This document shows positions 9,127 to 20,606 of a DNA stretch of 64,000 nt, piece after piece; positions within the stretch are counted from its first letter, which is position 1; each line of letters begins with the position of its first letter. Made by a program: the position numbers and the translations under genes. Source of the stretch: Alteromonas lipotrueiana (GTDB lineage Bacteria; Pseudomonadota; Gammaproteobacteria; Enterobacterales; Alteromonadaceae); NCBI RefSeq assembly GCF_019249245.1, contig NZ_JAESDK010000008.1:1-64000 (forward strand). Reading direction: 5' to 3'. A model generated the notes under the pieces. It saw only the letters and a program-made list of their open reading frames with translations, had not been told where the DNA came from and did no database searches.

Positions 9127-10662
9127 TTATTCTCCTGCCAGAAAAAACTGATAGGCGGGATCGCTGGTAACATCCGCGTAGGTGTAGTCTAACGCAGCCA
9201 GATGCTCATCAAAAACCGTTCTGTCGGATAACGGAATATCAAACCCGGCCAACACCAAACCCTTGGCCGCGCCATGGTTACGATAATGAAACAAAGTAAT
9301 ATTCCAGCGCTCACCTAATGTGTTCAAAAACCGTAGCAATGCGCCCGGATACTCTGGAAATTCGAAAGCAAACAAGGTTTCGTTGTTAACCTGCGCCGAG
9401 CGCCCGCCGACCATATGCCTGACATGCAACTTGGCCAGTTCATTGTTTGATAAGTCAAAACAGCCAAACCCCTGGCTGGTAAGATGTTGTTGTAACTGAC
9501 TGCACTCAGGCTGACCCCCTTTGAGTTTTACGCCTACAAAAACATGCGCTTCGGTACGGTTTCCAAATCGATAGTTAAACTCGGTGATATTTTTACCACC
9601 TAAGGCTTCGCAAAACTGTTTAAAGGCGCCCGGGCGCTCAGGTAAGGTTGCGGCAAATACCGCTTCTTTCTGCTCGGCCAACTCACACCGTTCAGACACA
9701 TAGCGTAACGTATGGAAGTTAATATTGGCGCCACACAAAATTCCCCCCAACTGCTTGTTTTTTAGCTGGTGCTGCTTGGCGTATTTTCGGATAGCCGCCA
9801 CCGACAACGCCCCTGCAGGCTCAGCAATCACCCGGGTGTCATCAAAAATGTCTTTGATAGCGCCGCAAATTTCATCATTGGTTACGGTAATCGTTTCATC
9901 CACAAGTCGCTGGCACAGCTGAAAGGTTTCTTTACCCATTGTTTTTACTGCCACACCATCAGCAAAAATACCCACTGATGGCAGCGCCACCGGTTCACCG
10001 GCTGCTAATGCCGCAGCAAAACAGGCTGACTCCTCAGACTCTACCGCCACAATCTTTATCGATGGCTTCAGTTGCTTTAGGTAAACCGAAATGCCGGCTG
10101 CCAGCCCCCCTCCACCCACAGCCACAAACACAATATCCAGGTTCGGGTTTTGCTCTAGTAACTCTTTGGCTACAGTGCCCTGACCCGCAATTACATCGGC
10201 ATCATCAAACGGCGGTATGAACGTAAAGCCGTGAGTGCGCGCCAGTGCCTGGGCTTTGCTACTGGCTTCATCAAAGTTGGTGCCAAACAGCACCACATCT
10301 GTGCTTTGCCCGCCAAACCTGCGGACTGCCTCAACCTTTATTTCCGGGGTGGTTTCGGGCATGACAATGGTTGCTTTGATTCCTTTTACATGCGCACCAT
10401 AAGCCAGTCCCTGGGCATGATTACCTGCCGAAGCAGCAATGACGCCGGCCTGTTGCTGGGCACTGCTTAACGTACACAGCCGGTTGTACGCACCGCGCAA
10501 TTTAAACGATTTGACGGGTTGCTGATCTTCACGCTTTAAAAAAATGTCATTGCCCAGCTCATTAGATAAGCGCGACATTAGCACCAGGTCGCTGGCGACA
10601 GCGACATCGTAAACGGGCGCCAATAAAATTTTCTTCAGGTACTCATGGTCGCTGATGCTCAT
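9127..10662 (-). CDS. ilvA: Threonine ammonia-lyase, biosynthetic
   Basis: A PLP enzyme that converts L-threonine to 2-oxobutanoate and ammonia, the committed step to isoleucine. The length is 511 aa, typical of the biosynthetic form. The PLP lysine is in [10 protein letters not shown] (about Lys54), and the glycine-rich phosphate loop is [10 protein letters not shown]. Two C-terminal ACT-like regulatory domains (from about residue 325, beginning [12 protein letters not shown]) imply allosteric control by Ile/Val. Its ATG overlaps the ilvD stop by 4 bases, so translation is coupled; it is the last gene of ilvE-ilvD-ilvA. Confidence 0.97.
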   Translation of the reverse strand: MSISDHEYLKKILLAPVYDVAVASDLVLMSRLSNELGNDIFLKREDQQPVKSFKLRGAYNRLCTLSSAQQQAGVIAASAGNHAQGLAYGAHVKGIKATIVMPETTPEIKVEAVRRFGGQSTDVVLFGTNFDEASSKAQALARTHGFTFIPPFDDADVIAGQGTVAKELLEQNPNLDIVFVAVGGGGLAAGISVYLKQLKPSIKIVAVESEESACFAAALAAGEPVALPSVGIFADGVAVKTMGKETFQLCQRLVDETITVTNDEICGAIKDIFDDTRVIAEPAGALSVAAIRKYAKQHQLKNKQLGGILCGANINFHTLRYVSERCELAEQKEAVFAATLPERPGAFKQFCEALGGKNITEFNYRFGNRTEAHVFVGVKLKGGQPECSQLQQHLTSQGFGCFDLSNNELAKLHVRHMVGGRSAQVNNETLFAFEFPEYPGALLRFLNTLGERWNITLFHYRNHGAAKGLVLAGFDIPLSDRTVFDEHLAALDYTYADVTSDPAYQFFLAGE

Positions 10663-12509
10663 ACATCCTCCAGCTTGGCCCGGTCTCGTACCGCTCCTTT
10701 GTCGGCGCTGGTGGCCAGCAACGCAAAGTTTTTAAGCGAAAGCGATACCTGCCGCTGGCGCGTAGCCGGCTTCCATGGCCGGGCACTGGCTTGCATATTG
10801 CTGCGGCGCTGCTGAAACTCCTCATCGCTTAGTTCAACATTAATGGTGCGATTTGGGATATCTATTTTAATAGTATCGCCTTCTTCCACCAGCGCAATAC
10901 CTCCGCCGCTGGCCGCTTCTGGCGAGCAATGACCTATAGACAAGCCACTGGTTCCCCCAGAAAACCGGCCATCGGTAATAAGCGCGCACGCTTTGCCTAA
11001 ACCTTTGGATTTCAGATACGAGGTAGGATAAAGCATTTCCTGCATACCCGGCCCGCCTTTTGGCCCCTCATACCGAATAACCAATGCATCGCCAGCTTCG
11101 ATACGATCATCTAATATGGCCGCTACTGCCTCGTCTTGCGACTCAAAAATACGCGCACGGCCGGTAAACGTATGAATAGACTCATCTACCCCCGCGGTTT
11201 TCACAATGCATCCGTCGGGCGCTAAATTGCCGTACAGTACCGCCAACCCCCCTTCAAGGCTAAACGCATGTTCGAGCGCCCGAATACAACCATGCTCACG
11301 GTCGGTATCGGCATCAGGCCAGCGGCAACTTTGACTAAACGCTTTGGTGGTACGAATGCCCGCCGGGCCGGCCCGGTAAAATTCATCGGCACGGGTGTTA
11401 TCTGGATTGGTAATATCCCACTGACCAATTACCTCGCCTAACGAGCCTCCCAACACGTGATGAGCTTCGCCATGCAGTAAACCGGCTTTGTTCAACTCGT
11501 TTAAAATACCCAGTACCCCCCCGGCCCGGTGTACATCTTCCATATGATATTTTGGGGTGGCGGGCGCAACTTTACATAAATGGGGCACCCGCCGTGATAA
11601 CCGGTCGATATCGTCCATGCTAAATGGTACCTCGCCCTCTATGGCGGCGGCCAGCAGATGCAAAATAGTATTGGTAGAGCCGCCCATGGCAATATCCAGG
11701 CTCATGGCATTTTCAAACGCTTTGAAATTCGCAATAGAACGGGGCAATGCACTGGGATCATCATCGCCATACCAGCGTTTACACAATTGCACTGCAACTT
11801 CGCCAGCACGAATAAACAAGGCTTCGCGATCGGCATGAGTCGCCAGCATTGAGCCATTACCGGGCAAGGACAAGCCCAAAGCCTCGGTCAGGCAATTCAT
11901 TGAATTGGCGGTAAACATGCCCGAACATGATCCACAGGTAGGACAAGCCGAACGTTCGATTTCGTCGGTGTCTTTGTCACTTACCTTGTCGTCGGCCGCG
12001 GCCACCATGGCATCCACCAAATCTAATTTTATAATTTGGTCAGACAGCGTGGTTTTGCCTGCCTCCATGGGCCCGCCAGAAACAAATACGACAGGGATAT
12101 TCAGGCGCATAGCGGCCATAAGCATACCCGGCGTTATTTTGTCGCAATTAGAAATGCACACTAAGGCATCGGCGCAATGGGCATTGGCCATATACTCTAC
12201 CGAGTCAGCGATAATCTCGCGCGACGGTAAACTGTACAGCATGCCGCTGTGGCCCATGGCAATACCATCATCTACCGCAATGGTGTTAAATTCTTTGGCC
12301 ACACCACCGGCTCGCTCAATACTGCGTGCCACCAGCTGACCCATATCTTTTAAATGTACATGCCCAGGCACAAATTGCGTAAACGAATTGGCAACCGCAA
12401 TAATGGGTTTGCCAAAGTCGTTGTCTTTCATTCCGGTGGCCCGCCATAACGCACGGGCTCCGGCCATATTTCTACCTTGCGTGGTAGTTGCTGATCGTAA
12501 CTTGGGCAT
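10659..12509 (-). CDS. ilvD: Dihydroxy-acid dehydratase
   Basis: This Fe-S enzyme dehydrates 2,3-dihydroxy-isovalerate and 2,3-dihydroxy-3-methylvalerate to the 2-oxo acids in valine/isoleucine synthesis. It is 616 aa, the size of E. coli IlvD. Cluster/metal ligands are visible: NCDKITPG with Cys122, and [17 protein letters not shown] with Cys195; the GGSTNT motif is also present. It is the middle gene of ilvE-ilvD-ilvA, 21 bases downstream of ilvE and overlapping ilvA by 4 bases. Confidence 0.97.
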   Translation of the reverse strand: MPKLRSATTTQGRNMAGARALWRATGMKDNDFGKPIIAVANSFTQFVPGHVHLKDMGQLVARSIERAGGVAKEFNTIAVDDGIAMGHSGMLYSLPSREIIADSVEYMANAHCADALVCISNCDKITPGMLMAAMRLNIPVVFVSGGPMEAGKTTLSDQIIKLDLVDAMVAAADDKVSDKDTDEIERSACPTCGSCSGMFTANSMNCLTEALGLSLPGNGSMLATHADREALFIRAGEVAVQLCKRWYGDDDPSALPRSIANFKAFENAMSLDIAMGGSTNTILHLLAAAIEGEVPFSMDDIDRLSRRVPHLCKVAPATPKYHMEDVHRAGGVLGILNELNKAGLLHGEAHHVLGGSLGEVIGQWDITNPDNTRADEFYRAGPAGIRTTKAFSQSCRWPDADTDREHGCIRALEHAFSLEGGLAVLYGNLAPDGCIVKTAGVDESIHTFTGRARIFESQDEAVAAILDDRIEAGDALVIRYEGPKGGPGMQEMLYPTSYLKSKGLGKACALITDGRFSGGTSGLSIGHCSPEAASGGGIALVEEGDTIKIDIPNRTINVELSDEEFQQRRSNMQASARPWKPATRQRQVSLSLKNFALLATSADKGAVRDRAKLEDV

Positions 12510-12530
12510 AATACATTCCAGTTTATTAAG

Positions 12531-13463
12531 TTAGTCGTAGACTGGGGTCAACCAGTTCCATTTGTCTTCGGTGGTGCCGTTAAACAACCCGAAGAATTTA
12601 TCTTGCACTTTTTCGGTAATGGGACCACGGCCACCATTGCCAACAGCAATGCCATCAACACTGCGTACCGGGGTTACCTCGGCAGCGGTGCCGCACATAA
12701 AGACTTCATCCGCCAGATACATGGCTTCGCGGGCAATGTTTTCTTCGCGCACTTCATAGCCCATATCTCTAAGCAAGGTCATGACGGTGTCACGGGTAAT
12801 CCCTGGTAAAATAGCTGCCGTTTTTGGTGTGGTTGTAACCACGTTATTGCGAACAATAAAAATGTTTTCGCCTGCGCCTTCACTGATATACCCGTTGACA
12901 TCAAGTGCAATACCTTCACCGTAACCGTGGCGGCGTGCTTCCATCGAAATTAATTGTGACGACAGATAGTTACCACCAGCCTTAGCACCGGTAGGCATCG
13001 TGTTGGCTGCCAGACGGTTCCATGACGAGATGCCTGCATCGACACCATTTTTAATGGCGTCTTCACCCAGATACGCACCCCATTCAAAAGCGGCAATCGT
13101 AACTTCTGCTTCCTGACCAAACGGAACCTGTAGCCCCATGCCAATATCGCCGTAAAAAGCGATGGGACGAATATAGGCACTTTGCAGGTTGTTTTTGCGA
13201 ATAATCGCCAGGGTTGCTTCGTTTATTTCATCCAGTGTGTAAGGAATAGTCATTCGATACACTTTGGCTGAATCAAATAAGCGACGATTGTGTTCTTGCA
13301 AGCGAAAAACGCAGGTGCCTTTGTCAGGTGTTTTATAAGCACGTACCCCTTCAAAAACTGAAGAGCCGTAGTGGATAGCGTGCGTCATTACATGCACGGT
13401 AGCCTCTTTCCAATGTTTAATTTCACCGTTAAACCAGATGTATTCAGCAGGTTGCTTTGCCAT
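12531..13463 (-). CDS. ilvE: Branched-chain amino-acid aminotransferase
   Basis: A class IV PLP aminotransferase performing the last step of Ile, Leu and Val synthesis. It has 310 aa; the PLP lysine is in GAKAGGNYLSS (Lys161), with EGVRAY and EGAGENIF as other family signatures. AAGGAACAAAC precedes the ATG. It is the first gene of the operon here; unlike the E. coli ilvGMEDA arrangement, no acetolactate synthase genes precede it. Confidence 0.97.
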   Translation of the reverse strand: MAKQPAEYIWFNGEIKHWKEATVHVMTHAIHYGSSVFEGVRAYKTPDKGTCVFRLQEHNRRLFDSAKVYRMTIPYTLDEINEATLAIIRKNNLQSAYIRPIAFYGDIGMGLQVPFGQEAEVTIAAFEWGAYLGEDAIKNGVDAGISSWNRLAANTMPTGAKAGGNYLSSQLISMEARRHGYGEGIALDVNGYISEGAGENIFIVRNNVVTTTPKTAAILPGITRDTVMTLLRDMGYEVREENIAREAMYLADEVFMCGTAAEVTPVRSVDGIAVGNGGRGPITEKVQDKFFGLFNGTTEDKWNWLTPVYD

Positions 13464-13906
13464 GTTTGTTCCTTATCAGTCGGGCTATAACGCCCATAGT
13501 GCTGCCAGATGACAGCAGATGTGTTATCAGGCAAATCATACAGCAGGTCGTAAAAACGCCCAACCGGCATGATTAAACAATTCGCCAGATGGACAGCTAT
13601 TTTTACAATTGCTTATTTTTACAGCACCTATATGCGTCTAATCAGCGCATCCAGATAAAATACAGTAACAGGCCTGGGCACTAAAAATGCACAGAACAGA
13701 AGGCCCTGATTCACATGTGATCAGGTTAAAAGAAGATATTCGAAAGGTTACGGGCCCAACATTTTCGTTGTTTTGGGAGAAATGGCTGATCCTCCCGGCG
13801 GCGCGAGCCCAATAAATAGCATGAAACAGATGTCATGTTCAAGCCACTGTATATAACATCTGTTCATTTTTTTAAATTTGCACCACAGTATAAAGGGGCG
13901 GTACAG
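13464..13906. other. Divergent intergenic region ilvE / TRIC-like gene
   Basis: About 440 bases lie between the divergent ilvE and channel-like genes and should hold both promoters. I looked for an attenuator leader peptide rich in Ile/Val/Leu codons upstream of ilvE and did not find a convincing one. A short inverted repeat TGCTG(CCAGATGA)CAGCA lies at about 13500-13519, close to the ilvE start. A GGGCCCAACAT stretch at 13751-13761 matches the edge of the repeat units at 1-507. Confidence 0.4.
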
Positions 13907-14548
13907 GTGTCTGATGATTGGTTTCTGTTTTTAAATCTTTTTGGTGTCGCGTTTTTTGCGGTATCGGGCACATTGATGGCGTATAAAAAAGATGTTGATG
14001 GTTTTGGTGTGGTGGTTCTGGCTTCGGTAACCGCTTTGGGGGGAGGCACACTACGCGATGTTTTGTTAGATGAGCCAGTATTCTGGGTGGCTCAGTCAGA
14101 CTATTTGTATGCCACTTACGGCGCGGCCTTTGCTACCATCGCCTTGTTGCGCTTAAAGTCTAACCTGCATGGTAACTACCTGATGGTGGTCGATGCCTTT
14201 GGCTTGGGCTTGTTTAATATCATTGGAATTGAAAAAGCACTTATAGGCGAAACCGGAATGGTTATCGCCATCACCATGGGGACCACCACAGGAATATTTG
14301 GCGGTTTAATACGCGATGTGATTTGTCGCGAAATTCCTATGGTTATGCGCGGAGAACTTTACGCCACAGCATGTTTGTGCGGCGGGCTGGTTTATGCCGG
14401 CTTGTTCTACCTTGCGGTGCCCTATTCCCTGTGTATTCTGGGTTCTTTGTTTACTACGATATTTTTACGTTTAGGCGCGCTGCACTGGAACTGGGAGTTT
14501 CCTATTTTCAGACGTCAGATTGGTGACATTGATAAGGATGATGTATAA
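13907..14548 (+). CDS. TRIC/UPF0126-family membrane protein (YicG-like)
   Basis: A trimeric intracellular cation channel-type protein, probably a potassium/cation channel by family knowledge. It has two repeats of three helices, each with a glycine-rich signature: GGGTLRDVLLD in the first and GGLIRDVICRE in the second. I prefer the GTG at 13907, which follows AAAGGGG and puts the start directly before the first helix (213 aa). The frame is open up to an ATG at 13835, which would add 24 residues without an obvious ribosome site. Confidence 0.85.
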   Translation: MSDDWFLFLNLFGVAFFAVSGTLMAYKKDVDGFGVVVLASVTALGGGTLRDVLLDEPVFWVAQSDYLYATYGAAFATIALLRLKSNLHGNYLMVVDAFGLGLFNIIGIEKALIGETGMVIAITMGTTTGIFGGLIRDVICREIPMVMRGELYATACLCGGLVYAGLFYLAVPYSLCILGSLFTTIFLRLGALHWNWEFPIFRRQIGDIDKDDV

Positions 14549-14627
14549 ACCGCTCTTAAGGCCAGTATAGCCAACAAATAATACGCGTTACCCTTAGCGC
14601 TTTAATACTGCGCGGAAACAACAGTTA

Positions 14628-16148
14628 ATGGGCTATGCAGTTATACACACCCGGGCGGGTGAGGGTGTCAGTGCGCCAAAAGTTCAGGTAGAAGTTCATC
14701 TGGCTAATGGGTTGCCCGCGTTTCATCTGGTAGGTATGGCAGAAACCTGTGTCAAAGAAGCCCGGGACCGAGTACGAAGCGCGCTCATTAATAGCGGCTT
14801 TGAGTTTCCGGCCAAGCGCATTACCGTGAATCTGGCTCCGGCCAGTGTTCCCAAACAAGGCGGACGCTATGACCTGGCTATTGCCCTGGCCATTTTAGTA
14901 GCCTGCGACATTTTGCCTATTGAAACACAACACAATACCGAGTTTATTGGTGAACTGGGCTTAAATGGTACGCTAAAAGGCGTACGCGGTATTGTCCCGG
15001 CGCTGTTAGGCGCGCGCGAAGCCCAGGCCCGGGCGTTTTTTCCTTATAGCAACTTAAGTGAAGCTGAGCTGGTTGATGGTTTGCATGGCTATGGCGCCTC
15101 TAACCTTTTGGCGGTATACCACCATTTTACCGGCGAGGTGCTATTGCCCGTAATACAAACCGAATCACTGGCTCATACTTCACAAACTGAATATTCCCCC
15201 CGTTGGGATGACATTATCGGCCAAAGTCAGGCTAAGCGAACACTGCTTTTGGCCGCCTCTGCTGGACACAATGTACTGTTCGTAGGCCCGCCGGGCACCG
15301 GAAAAAGCCTTCTGGCCAGTCGCTTACTAAGTTTATTGCCGCCGTTATCGATAGATGAAGCATTAGAAGTTGCCGCCATTCATTCGGTGAAAGGCGAACC
15401 TTTACAACTATCCAAGCTGTTTGAGCGCCCGTTTCGCTCGCCGCACCATACCTGCTCGGCAGTGGCCCTGACCGGGGGTGGCAGTCACCCCATGCCAGGG
15501 GAAATTTCACTGGCGCATCATGGCGTATTATTTTTAGACGAACTTCCTGAGTTTGGCCGGCGTTCGCTTGATGTCTTACGAGAACCATTAGAAACCGGCG
15601 ATATTTGCATAAGCCGAGCACATAGTCAGGCTACGTATCCGGCTCGTTTTCAGTTAATTGCCGCAATGAACCCCAGCCCTACCGGCGATATCCATGATAA
15701 TCGCAGTTCGCCCGATGCCATTTTACGCTATATCAATCGCTTGTCAGGCCCCCTGCTAGACCGTATTGATCTTCAAGTTGAGGTTCCTCGCCTGCCCGAC
15801 TATATTTTAAAGCCACCGCAGATTAAAGGCAAAGACAGCGCGGTAGAGGCCGGTGAACAGGTAAGGCGCGCCCGCGCGGTACAGCACCTGCGGCAGGGAA
15901 AATTAAACAGTCAGCTTCAGGCTGATGAGCTGGCTCAAATATGCCAGTTGCGCCCCGACGACCTGGCATTTTTACAACAGGCCTGTGCCAGCCTTAAGTT
16001 ATCAATGCGAGTTTTTCACCGCATTTTAAAAGTAGCTCGTACCATTGCCGATATTGAAGCCTGCCCCACGGTGCAGCGACCGCACTTGGCTGAAGCATTA
16101 GGCTATCGCGCCTTAGACCGGATAATTGCTCAGTTGAGCTCCAGTTGA
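14628..16148 (+). CDS. yifB: YifB/ComM-family Mg-chelatase-like AAA+ ATPase
   Basis: 506 aa. The N-terminal ~170 residues are the ChlI-type fold seen in YifB/ComM, followed by an AAA+ domain with Walker A GPPGTGKS at 220-227 and Walker B LFLDELPEF, and a C-terminal Mg-chelatase domain. ComM orthologues are helicases that promote branch migration during natural transformation; that role is established for family members, not shown here. Its last 19 bases overlap the end of convergent ilvY. Confidence 0.93.
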   Translation: MGYAVIHTRAGEGVSAPKVQVEVHLANGLPAFHLVGMAETCVKEARDRVRSALINSGFEFPAKRITVNLAPASVPKQGGRYDLAIALAILVACDILPIETQHNTEFIGELGLNGTLKGVRGIVPALLGAREAQARAFFPYSNLSEAELVDGLHGYGASNLLAVYHHFTGEVLLPVIQTESLAHTSQTEYSPRWDDIIGQSQAKRTLLLAASAGHNVLFVGPPGTGKSLLASRLLSLLPPLSIDEALEVAAIHSVKGEPLQLSKLFERPFRSPHHTCSAVALTGGGSHPMPGEISLAHHGVLFLDELPEFGRRSLDVLREPLETGDICISRAHSQATYPARFQLIAAMNPSPTGDIHDNRSSPDAILRYINRLSGPLLDRIDLQVEVPRLPDYILKPPQIKGKDSAVEAGEQVRRARAVQHLRQGKLNSQLQADELAQICQLRPDDLAFLQQACASLKLSMRVFHRILKVARTIADIEACPTVQRPHLAEALGYRALDRIIAQLSSS

Positions 16149-16993
16149 AGCAACGCATCAATTAAAGGTTCATTACGCCGTGTCTGCAGACAACAAAGCC
16201 CCAGCGTATAGGGCATAATATCCGGTACATTGATTTGACTGACCTGACTCGCCATAGTGGAATGTTGCACTACCACCTCAGGCACAAAACCAATGCCGCA
16301 CCCGAAAGAAACCATACTCACAATTGCCTCATTACCACCCACTGAAGCATAAACGTTGGGCCGTATGGCATGTTCGGTAAACCATTGATAAACACTGTGT
16401 CGGGTGGGTCCCTGTTCAGGCATTATTACCGGGTGTTTTCTCCAGTCAATATGCTCAATCTGAGTCAGTCGCCACTCTTTGGGAGCAATCAGTATCAGGG
16501 GTATATTATCCAGCCGGGAAAAAGCCAGGTCGGTTGGAAAGTTAGACGTGTGTATCGCAATACTGACATCGCACTGTTTTTGCTTGACTGAGTCTATGGC
16601 GCGGGCGGGGTCGCCCGTTAACAGCCGTATATCGACACCAGGATGCTGCTGTCGAAAACGTTGCAATAAGCCTGGTAAATGACTTTGGCTGGCGGTTACC
16701 GAACAAAACAAACTTAATTTTCCACGCAGCGTCAGACTGTCGTGCTGTAACTCAGTATGCAGAGTTTGCCACTGCGTCAGCACCTGTTGACTGAAGTCCA
16801 GTAATTTTTGACCCGCATGAGTAAGAGCAACTTTACGGTTATCACGAACAAACAAGACTGCACCGCACTCTTCCTCCAGACGCTGTATTGCCCGGGTTAA
16901 CGTAGAGGCCGAGACATACATGGCCTGAGCGGTTTTGCCAAAATGCAGGCTGGAGGCGAGGTGAGTAAATAGTTGTAAGCTTCTAAAATCCAT
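16130..16993 (-). CDS. ilvY: LysR-type activator of ilvC
   Basis: A LysR-family regulator. In E. coli IlvY activates ilvC when acetolactate or acetohydroxybutyrate accumulates. The N-terminal wHTH ([20 protein letters not shown]...) and the substrate-binding domain are complete (287 aa). The start at 16993 matches IlvY orthologues; the frame is open to 17041, which would add 16 residues. It is divergent from ilvC, as in enterobacteria, and overlaps yifB tail-to-tail by 19 bases. Confidence 0.92.
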   Translation of the reverse strand: MDFRSLQLFTHLASSLHFGKTAQAMYVSASTLTRAIQRLEEECGAVLFVRDNRKVALTHAGQKLLDFSQQVLTQWQTLHTELQHDSLTLRGKLSLFCSVTASQSHLPGLLQRFRQQHPGVDIRLLTGDPARAIDSVKQKQCDVSIAIHTSNFPTDLAFSRLDNIPLILIAPKEWRLTQIEHIDWRKHPVIMPEQGPTRHSVYQWFTEHAIRPNVYASVGGNEAIVSMVSFGCGIGFVPEVVVQHSTMASQVSQINVPDIMPYTLGLCCLQTRRNEPLIDALLQLELN

Positions 16994-17140
16994 ACTGTTG
17001 CAATAAATGAAATACAGTCTTGCGAATATATCATTTTTCAAAACAAAAGATATCTTTTACTCTCTGGTCATAGCGTTACACCCAGATACCTCTGCTTTGT
17101 ATGCTACAGAAGGTTAAAAACAAGATATTCGGAAATTATT
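16994..17140. promoter_or_regulatory. ilvY/ilvC divergent control region
   Basis: 147 bases separate the divergent starts. A perfect 14-bp palindrome AAAAGATATCTTTT lies at 17045-17058, and two TTGC(A/G)A boxes lie about 22 bases apart near the ilvY side. These are candidate IlvY operators by position and symmetry; binding is inferred. Confidence 0.55.
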
Positions 17141-18622
17141 ATGGCTAATTATTTCAACACTTTATCGTTACGTCAGCAGTTGAACCAACTGGGACAGTGT
17201 CGCTTTATGGAACGCAGTGAATTTGCAGAAGGCTGCGCGTTTTTACACAACAAAAACATTGTTATTGTTGGCTGTGGGGCGCAGGGCCTGAATCAGGGTT
17301 TGAACATGCGAGACTCTGGCCTGAACGTTAGCTATGCTTTACGCCAGTCTGCCATTAAAGAGCAACGCGCGTCATATCAGCGTGCCACCAGCAATAAGTT
17401 TACTGTGGGCACATACGACGAGCTGATTCCAACGGCCGATGTTGTTTACAACCTGACCCCTGATAAACAGCACGCTAATGTGGTAGAGACCGTCATGCCG
17501 TTAATGCAACAAGGCGCGACGCTGGCATATTCTCATGGCTTCAATATTGTAGAAGAAGGTCAGCAGATACGCAGTGATATCACGGTAGTTATGTGCGCCC
17601 CAAAATGTCCGGGGACCGAAGTACGCGAAGAATACAAACGCGGATTTGGGGTACCCACCCTGATTGCGGTTCACCCAGAAAACGATCCGCAACAAAATGG
17701 CTGGGACATTGCTAAAGCCCTGGCCAGTGCCACCGGGGGAGACCGTGCCGGTGTTCTGGCCTCTTCATTTGTGGCCGAAGTAAAGTCAGACCTGATGGGC
17801 GAGCAAACCATTTTATGCGGTATGCAGCAGGTTGCCGCCGTGCTTGGTTTTGAAAAAATGACCGCCGAGGGCATTGAGCCTGGTTACGCTGCAGCACTTA
17901 TCCAGCATGGCTTAGAGACCATTACCGAAGCGCTTAAAATTGGCGGTATCACGCACATGATGGACCGGTTATCAAATCCGGCGAAAATTAAAGTGTTCGA
18001 TATGAGCGAAGAGCTTAAATCAGTGCTACGTCCTCTATTTGAAAAGCATCAGGACGATATTATCAGCGGTGAATTTTCCAAAGCAATGACGCAGGACTGG
18101 TCTGACGGTGATGAAAATCTGCATCGCTGGCGCGAAGAAACCGGGCGTTGTGGTTTTGAGCAGGCCCCCAGGTATGACGGCTCAATTAACGAACAAGCAT
18201 TCTTTGATAAAGGTCTGTTTTTGGTAGCAATGATCAAAGCCGGTGTTGAACTTGCCTTCGAGGTAATGGTAGAAGCTGGAATTTTACCAGAGTCGGCCTA
18301 TTATGAGTCGCTGCACGAAACACCTTTAATATCTAATACCATTGCCCGTAAGCGTTTGTACGAGATGAATGTAGTGATCTCAGATACGGCTGAGTATGGC
18401 AATTATTTGTTTGCCAATGCCGCTACCCCATTGTTGCGTGAGCAGTTTATGCCCAACATAACTACCGAAGTCTTAGGTAAGGGGATGCAGGTTTCCAGCA
18501 ACCAGGTCGATAACCGGCGTTTGGTTGAAGTGAACAAGGCGATTCGCGAACATGGCGTTGAACACATCGGCCAACTGCTTCGCGATTATATGACTAATAT
18601 GCAAGCCATTATTCATAGCTAA
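17141..18622 (+). CDS. ilvC: Ketol-acid reductoisomerase, class II
   Basis: This NADP- and Mg-dependent enzyme isomerises and reduces acetolactate/acetohydroxybutyrate in Val/Ile synthesis. It is the long form (493 aa, E. coli 491): a Rossmann domain with [17 protein letters not shown] and two repeated C-terminal knotted domains. It stands alone, divergent from ilvY, and is followed by a strong terminator. Confidence 0.98.
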   Translation: MANYFNTLSLRQQLNQLGQCRFMERSEFAEGCAFLHNKNIVIVGCGAQGLNQGLNMRDSGLNVSYALRQSAIKEQRASYQRATSNKFTVGTYDELIPTADVVYNLTPDKQHANVVETVMPLMQQGATLAYSHGFNIVEEGQQIRSDITVVMCAPKCPGTEVREEYKRGFGVPTLIAVHPENDPQQNGWDIAKALASATGGDRAGVLASSFVAEVKSDLMGEQTILCGMQQVAAVLGFEKMTAEGIEPGYAAALIQHGLETITEALKIGGITHMMDRLSNPAKIKVFDMSEELKSVLRPLFEKHQDDIISGEFSKAMTQDWSDGDENLHRWREETGRCGFEQAPRYDGSINEQAFFDKGLFLVAMIKAGVELAFEVMVEAGILPESAYYESLHETPLISNTIARKRLYEMNVVISDTAEYGNYLFANAATPLLREQFMPNITTEVLGKGMQVSSNQVDNRRLVEVNKAIREHGVEHIGQLLRDYMTNMQAIIHS

Positions 18623-18660
18623 CAATTTCTGTCGTTAGGTGCTTTGCAAAGCACTTTTTG

Positions 18661-18686
18661 CCCGGCCAGTTTGGCCGGGTTTTTTA
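18661..18686 (+). terminator. Intrinsic terminator of ilvC
   Basis: CCCGGCCAGTTTGGCCGGG hairpin followed by a run of T. A second palindrome, GTGCTTTGCAAAGCAC at 18639-18654, precedes it. Confidence 0.88.
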
Positions 18687-18705
18687 TTGGTAGTGTAATC
18701 ATCAT

Positions 18706-19953
18706 TTATGCTTGATCGTCGTGACGCGCTTTGTCGCCAATGCGAACGGCAATAAATGCCAACATAAAAAAGCCCAGAAAGCCAAAACCAATCGGCGTCA
18801 GGGTGGTGGTTAAAAAGCTATCAATAAATAAGGCCACGGGTACCGCAATCATACTTGAAAAAGACCCTATAATTGCAGCCCCCAATCCTGCCATTTCGCC
18901 TAAAGGCTGCATCGCCATGGCATTGAGATTACCAAACAATATTCCGACAAAGAAAAACCCGCAAAACATAATGCTCAACGTTATGCTCAAGGGTGGCAGG
19001 CCCGCATAAAGCCAAATGACCCCACTAAAAATAACGCCAAAAGCTATTACGCCATAAAGCGCGACATGAACCAGTTTGTTCATACCAAAACGCATTACCA
19101 TGGTGCCATTAAAAAATGACGCTAACCCAATTGAAAACGCCAAAATTGCGAAGATTAAGGGAAACGCTTCGCCCGTAGTGTAAAACTGTTGAAATATGGT
19201 TTGTGAGGCACTTAAGTACGCCAGAAAAGCGCCAAAAATACAGCCCATGGCGATGGTATAGCCCATAACCGACATGTGCGTAACAATGTATTTCGACGAG
19301 CGTCCAAGCTGCCCCCATGAAAATGGCTTACGCCGCCCCGCGGGTAAAGTTTCAGGTTGTCGGGCAAAGAACCAGCTTCCGGCCACCACCGCCACAACTA
19401 AAAACAAAGAAAAAATATGCTGCCATGAAAAAAAATACAACACTGCCTGCCCCACCACCGGCGCCAGCATAGGGACTAAAATAAATACCATCATTATAAA
19501 CGACATAACCCGGGCCATAGCGTCCCCCACATACAAATCGCGTATAACCGCCAGCGCCGCAATCCGGGGCCCTGATACACCAAAAGCCTGAACCAGCCGG
19601 CCGATCAGCATAGTTTCCATGTTTTCTGCCTGCATACAGATCAGCGAGCCCAGCACGAAAATACACAAACCCAATAAAATGGTCTGTCGCCGGCCCCGGG
19701 CATCGGCAAAAGGTCCAAAAAATAACTGGCCCACAGCCATCCCTGCAAAAAAGATAGATACAATAAGATGAGCTTCGTGCTCATCACGCGCATTAAGGGC
19801 ATGACCAATTTGCGCCAGAGCGGGAAGCATTGCGTCGATACTTAGTGCAACCAGCGATGTCATAAGTGCCATCAGCGCCACAAATTCGTATAACGTTAAT
19901 GTAGGCGTAGTTTTTGTATCTGTAACCGGATTGACCATTGGATGCCTATTCAT
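18706..19953 (-). CDS. MFS multidrug efflux transporter, Bcr/CflA type
   Basis: A proton-driven exporter of 415 aa with 12 predicted membrane helices. The loop 2-3 motif appears as GQLFFGPFADARGRR, and motif C-like glycine patterns fit the DHA1 drug:H+ antiporter group (Bcr/CflA). The substrate cannot be told from sequence. It is transcribed alone, convergent with ilvC. The ATG at 19953 is followed by a short hydrophilic N terminus; an internal Met at position 6 is also possible. Confidence 0.82.
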   Translation of the reverse strand: MNRHPMVNPVTDTKTTPTLTLYEFVALMALMTSLVALSIDAMLPALAQIGHALNARDEHEAHLIVSIFFAGMAVGQLFFGPFADARGRRQTILLGLCIFVLGSLICMQAENMETMLIGRLVQAFGVSGPRIAALAVIRDLYVGDAMARVMSFIMMVFILVPMLAPVVGQAVLYFFSWQHIFSLFLVVAVVAGSWFFARQPETLPAGRRKPFSWGQLGRSSKYIVTHMSVMGYTIAMGCIFGAFLAYLSASQTIFQQFYTTGEAFPLIFAILAFSIGLASFFNGTMVMRFGMNKLVHVALYGVIAFGVIFSGVIWLYAGLPPLSITLSIMFCGFFFVGILFGNLNAMAMQPLGEMAGLGAAIIGSFSSMIAVPVALFIDSFLTTTLTPIGFGFLGFFMLAFIAVRIGDKARHDDQA

Positions 19954-20606
19954 GAGGGGCGATAAGGTTTGCCTGCGGCAAAAACCTGGTTGGCTATGGT
20001 ACCTTATTACGCTTGCAATAATTTGATGTTTTCGCAGCGTTTTTTATTTCAATTAGCGCTTGCAAGCGCCCGGTTACAGCAGTGATCAGTGAAATTGTAA
20101 TAAATGCTATACGCAACGTACGCTACCCTCACGATCATAATTCCTGCATTTTGTTGACCCGAGGTCTGGGGCCAGCATTACGCTTACTGGATATGCATAA
20201 TGGACACTCACGCCCTGCATGGAGCTTTTATATCTATTACAAAAAATTTGTGGTGTGCCGAAATACCCTTATCGATTGGTGTCAAAGGCCTTAAGCATCC
20301 TAAGGTTTTAAGTGGAACTACAGAGTTATTTATCTATTTTTTGAACCATTATTTTCTAGTGCAGACAAAGATATACGTTAGGCTATTCCAAATTCTGTAT
20401 AATTAATAAAAACCATTGCACCTATCATGCTGTAATAAATAACAATGAAAAATGTGTCGACCGTTAAAGCATATTGGCGTATACCCTCCATTTGCTTAAC
20501 TGCCGTTATCTGACGTGATACAGCGCAAAATTATTAAAATCTGCTCAACGTTTTGTCCGGCTCCCCTTTATCAGTTTCAACAACCAGAGGCTTCTTTAAT
20601 AATTTC
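19954..20606. other. Gene-poor divergent region upstream of tamA
   Basis: About 650 bases with only short shadow frames. A perfect palindrome GCGCTTGCAAGCGC lies at 20054-20067, and a TATAAT hexamer at 20398-20403 lacks a good -35 partner. I see no RNA gene or coding signal. Confidence 0.4.

Noticed and set aside
13388..13570. Leader peptide for ilvE attenuation
   Set aside because: The 60-codon frame overlaps the ilvE start, is not rich in consecutive Ile/Val/Leu codons and has no terminator/antiterminator pair.
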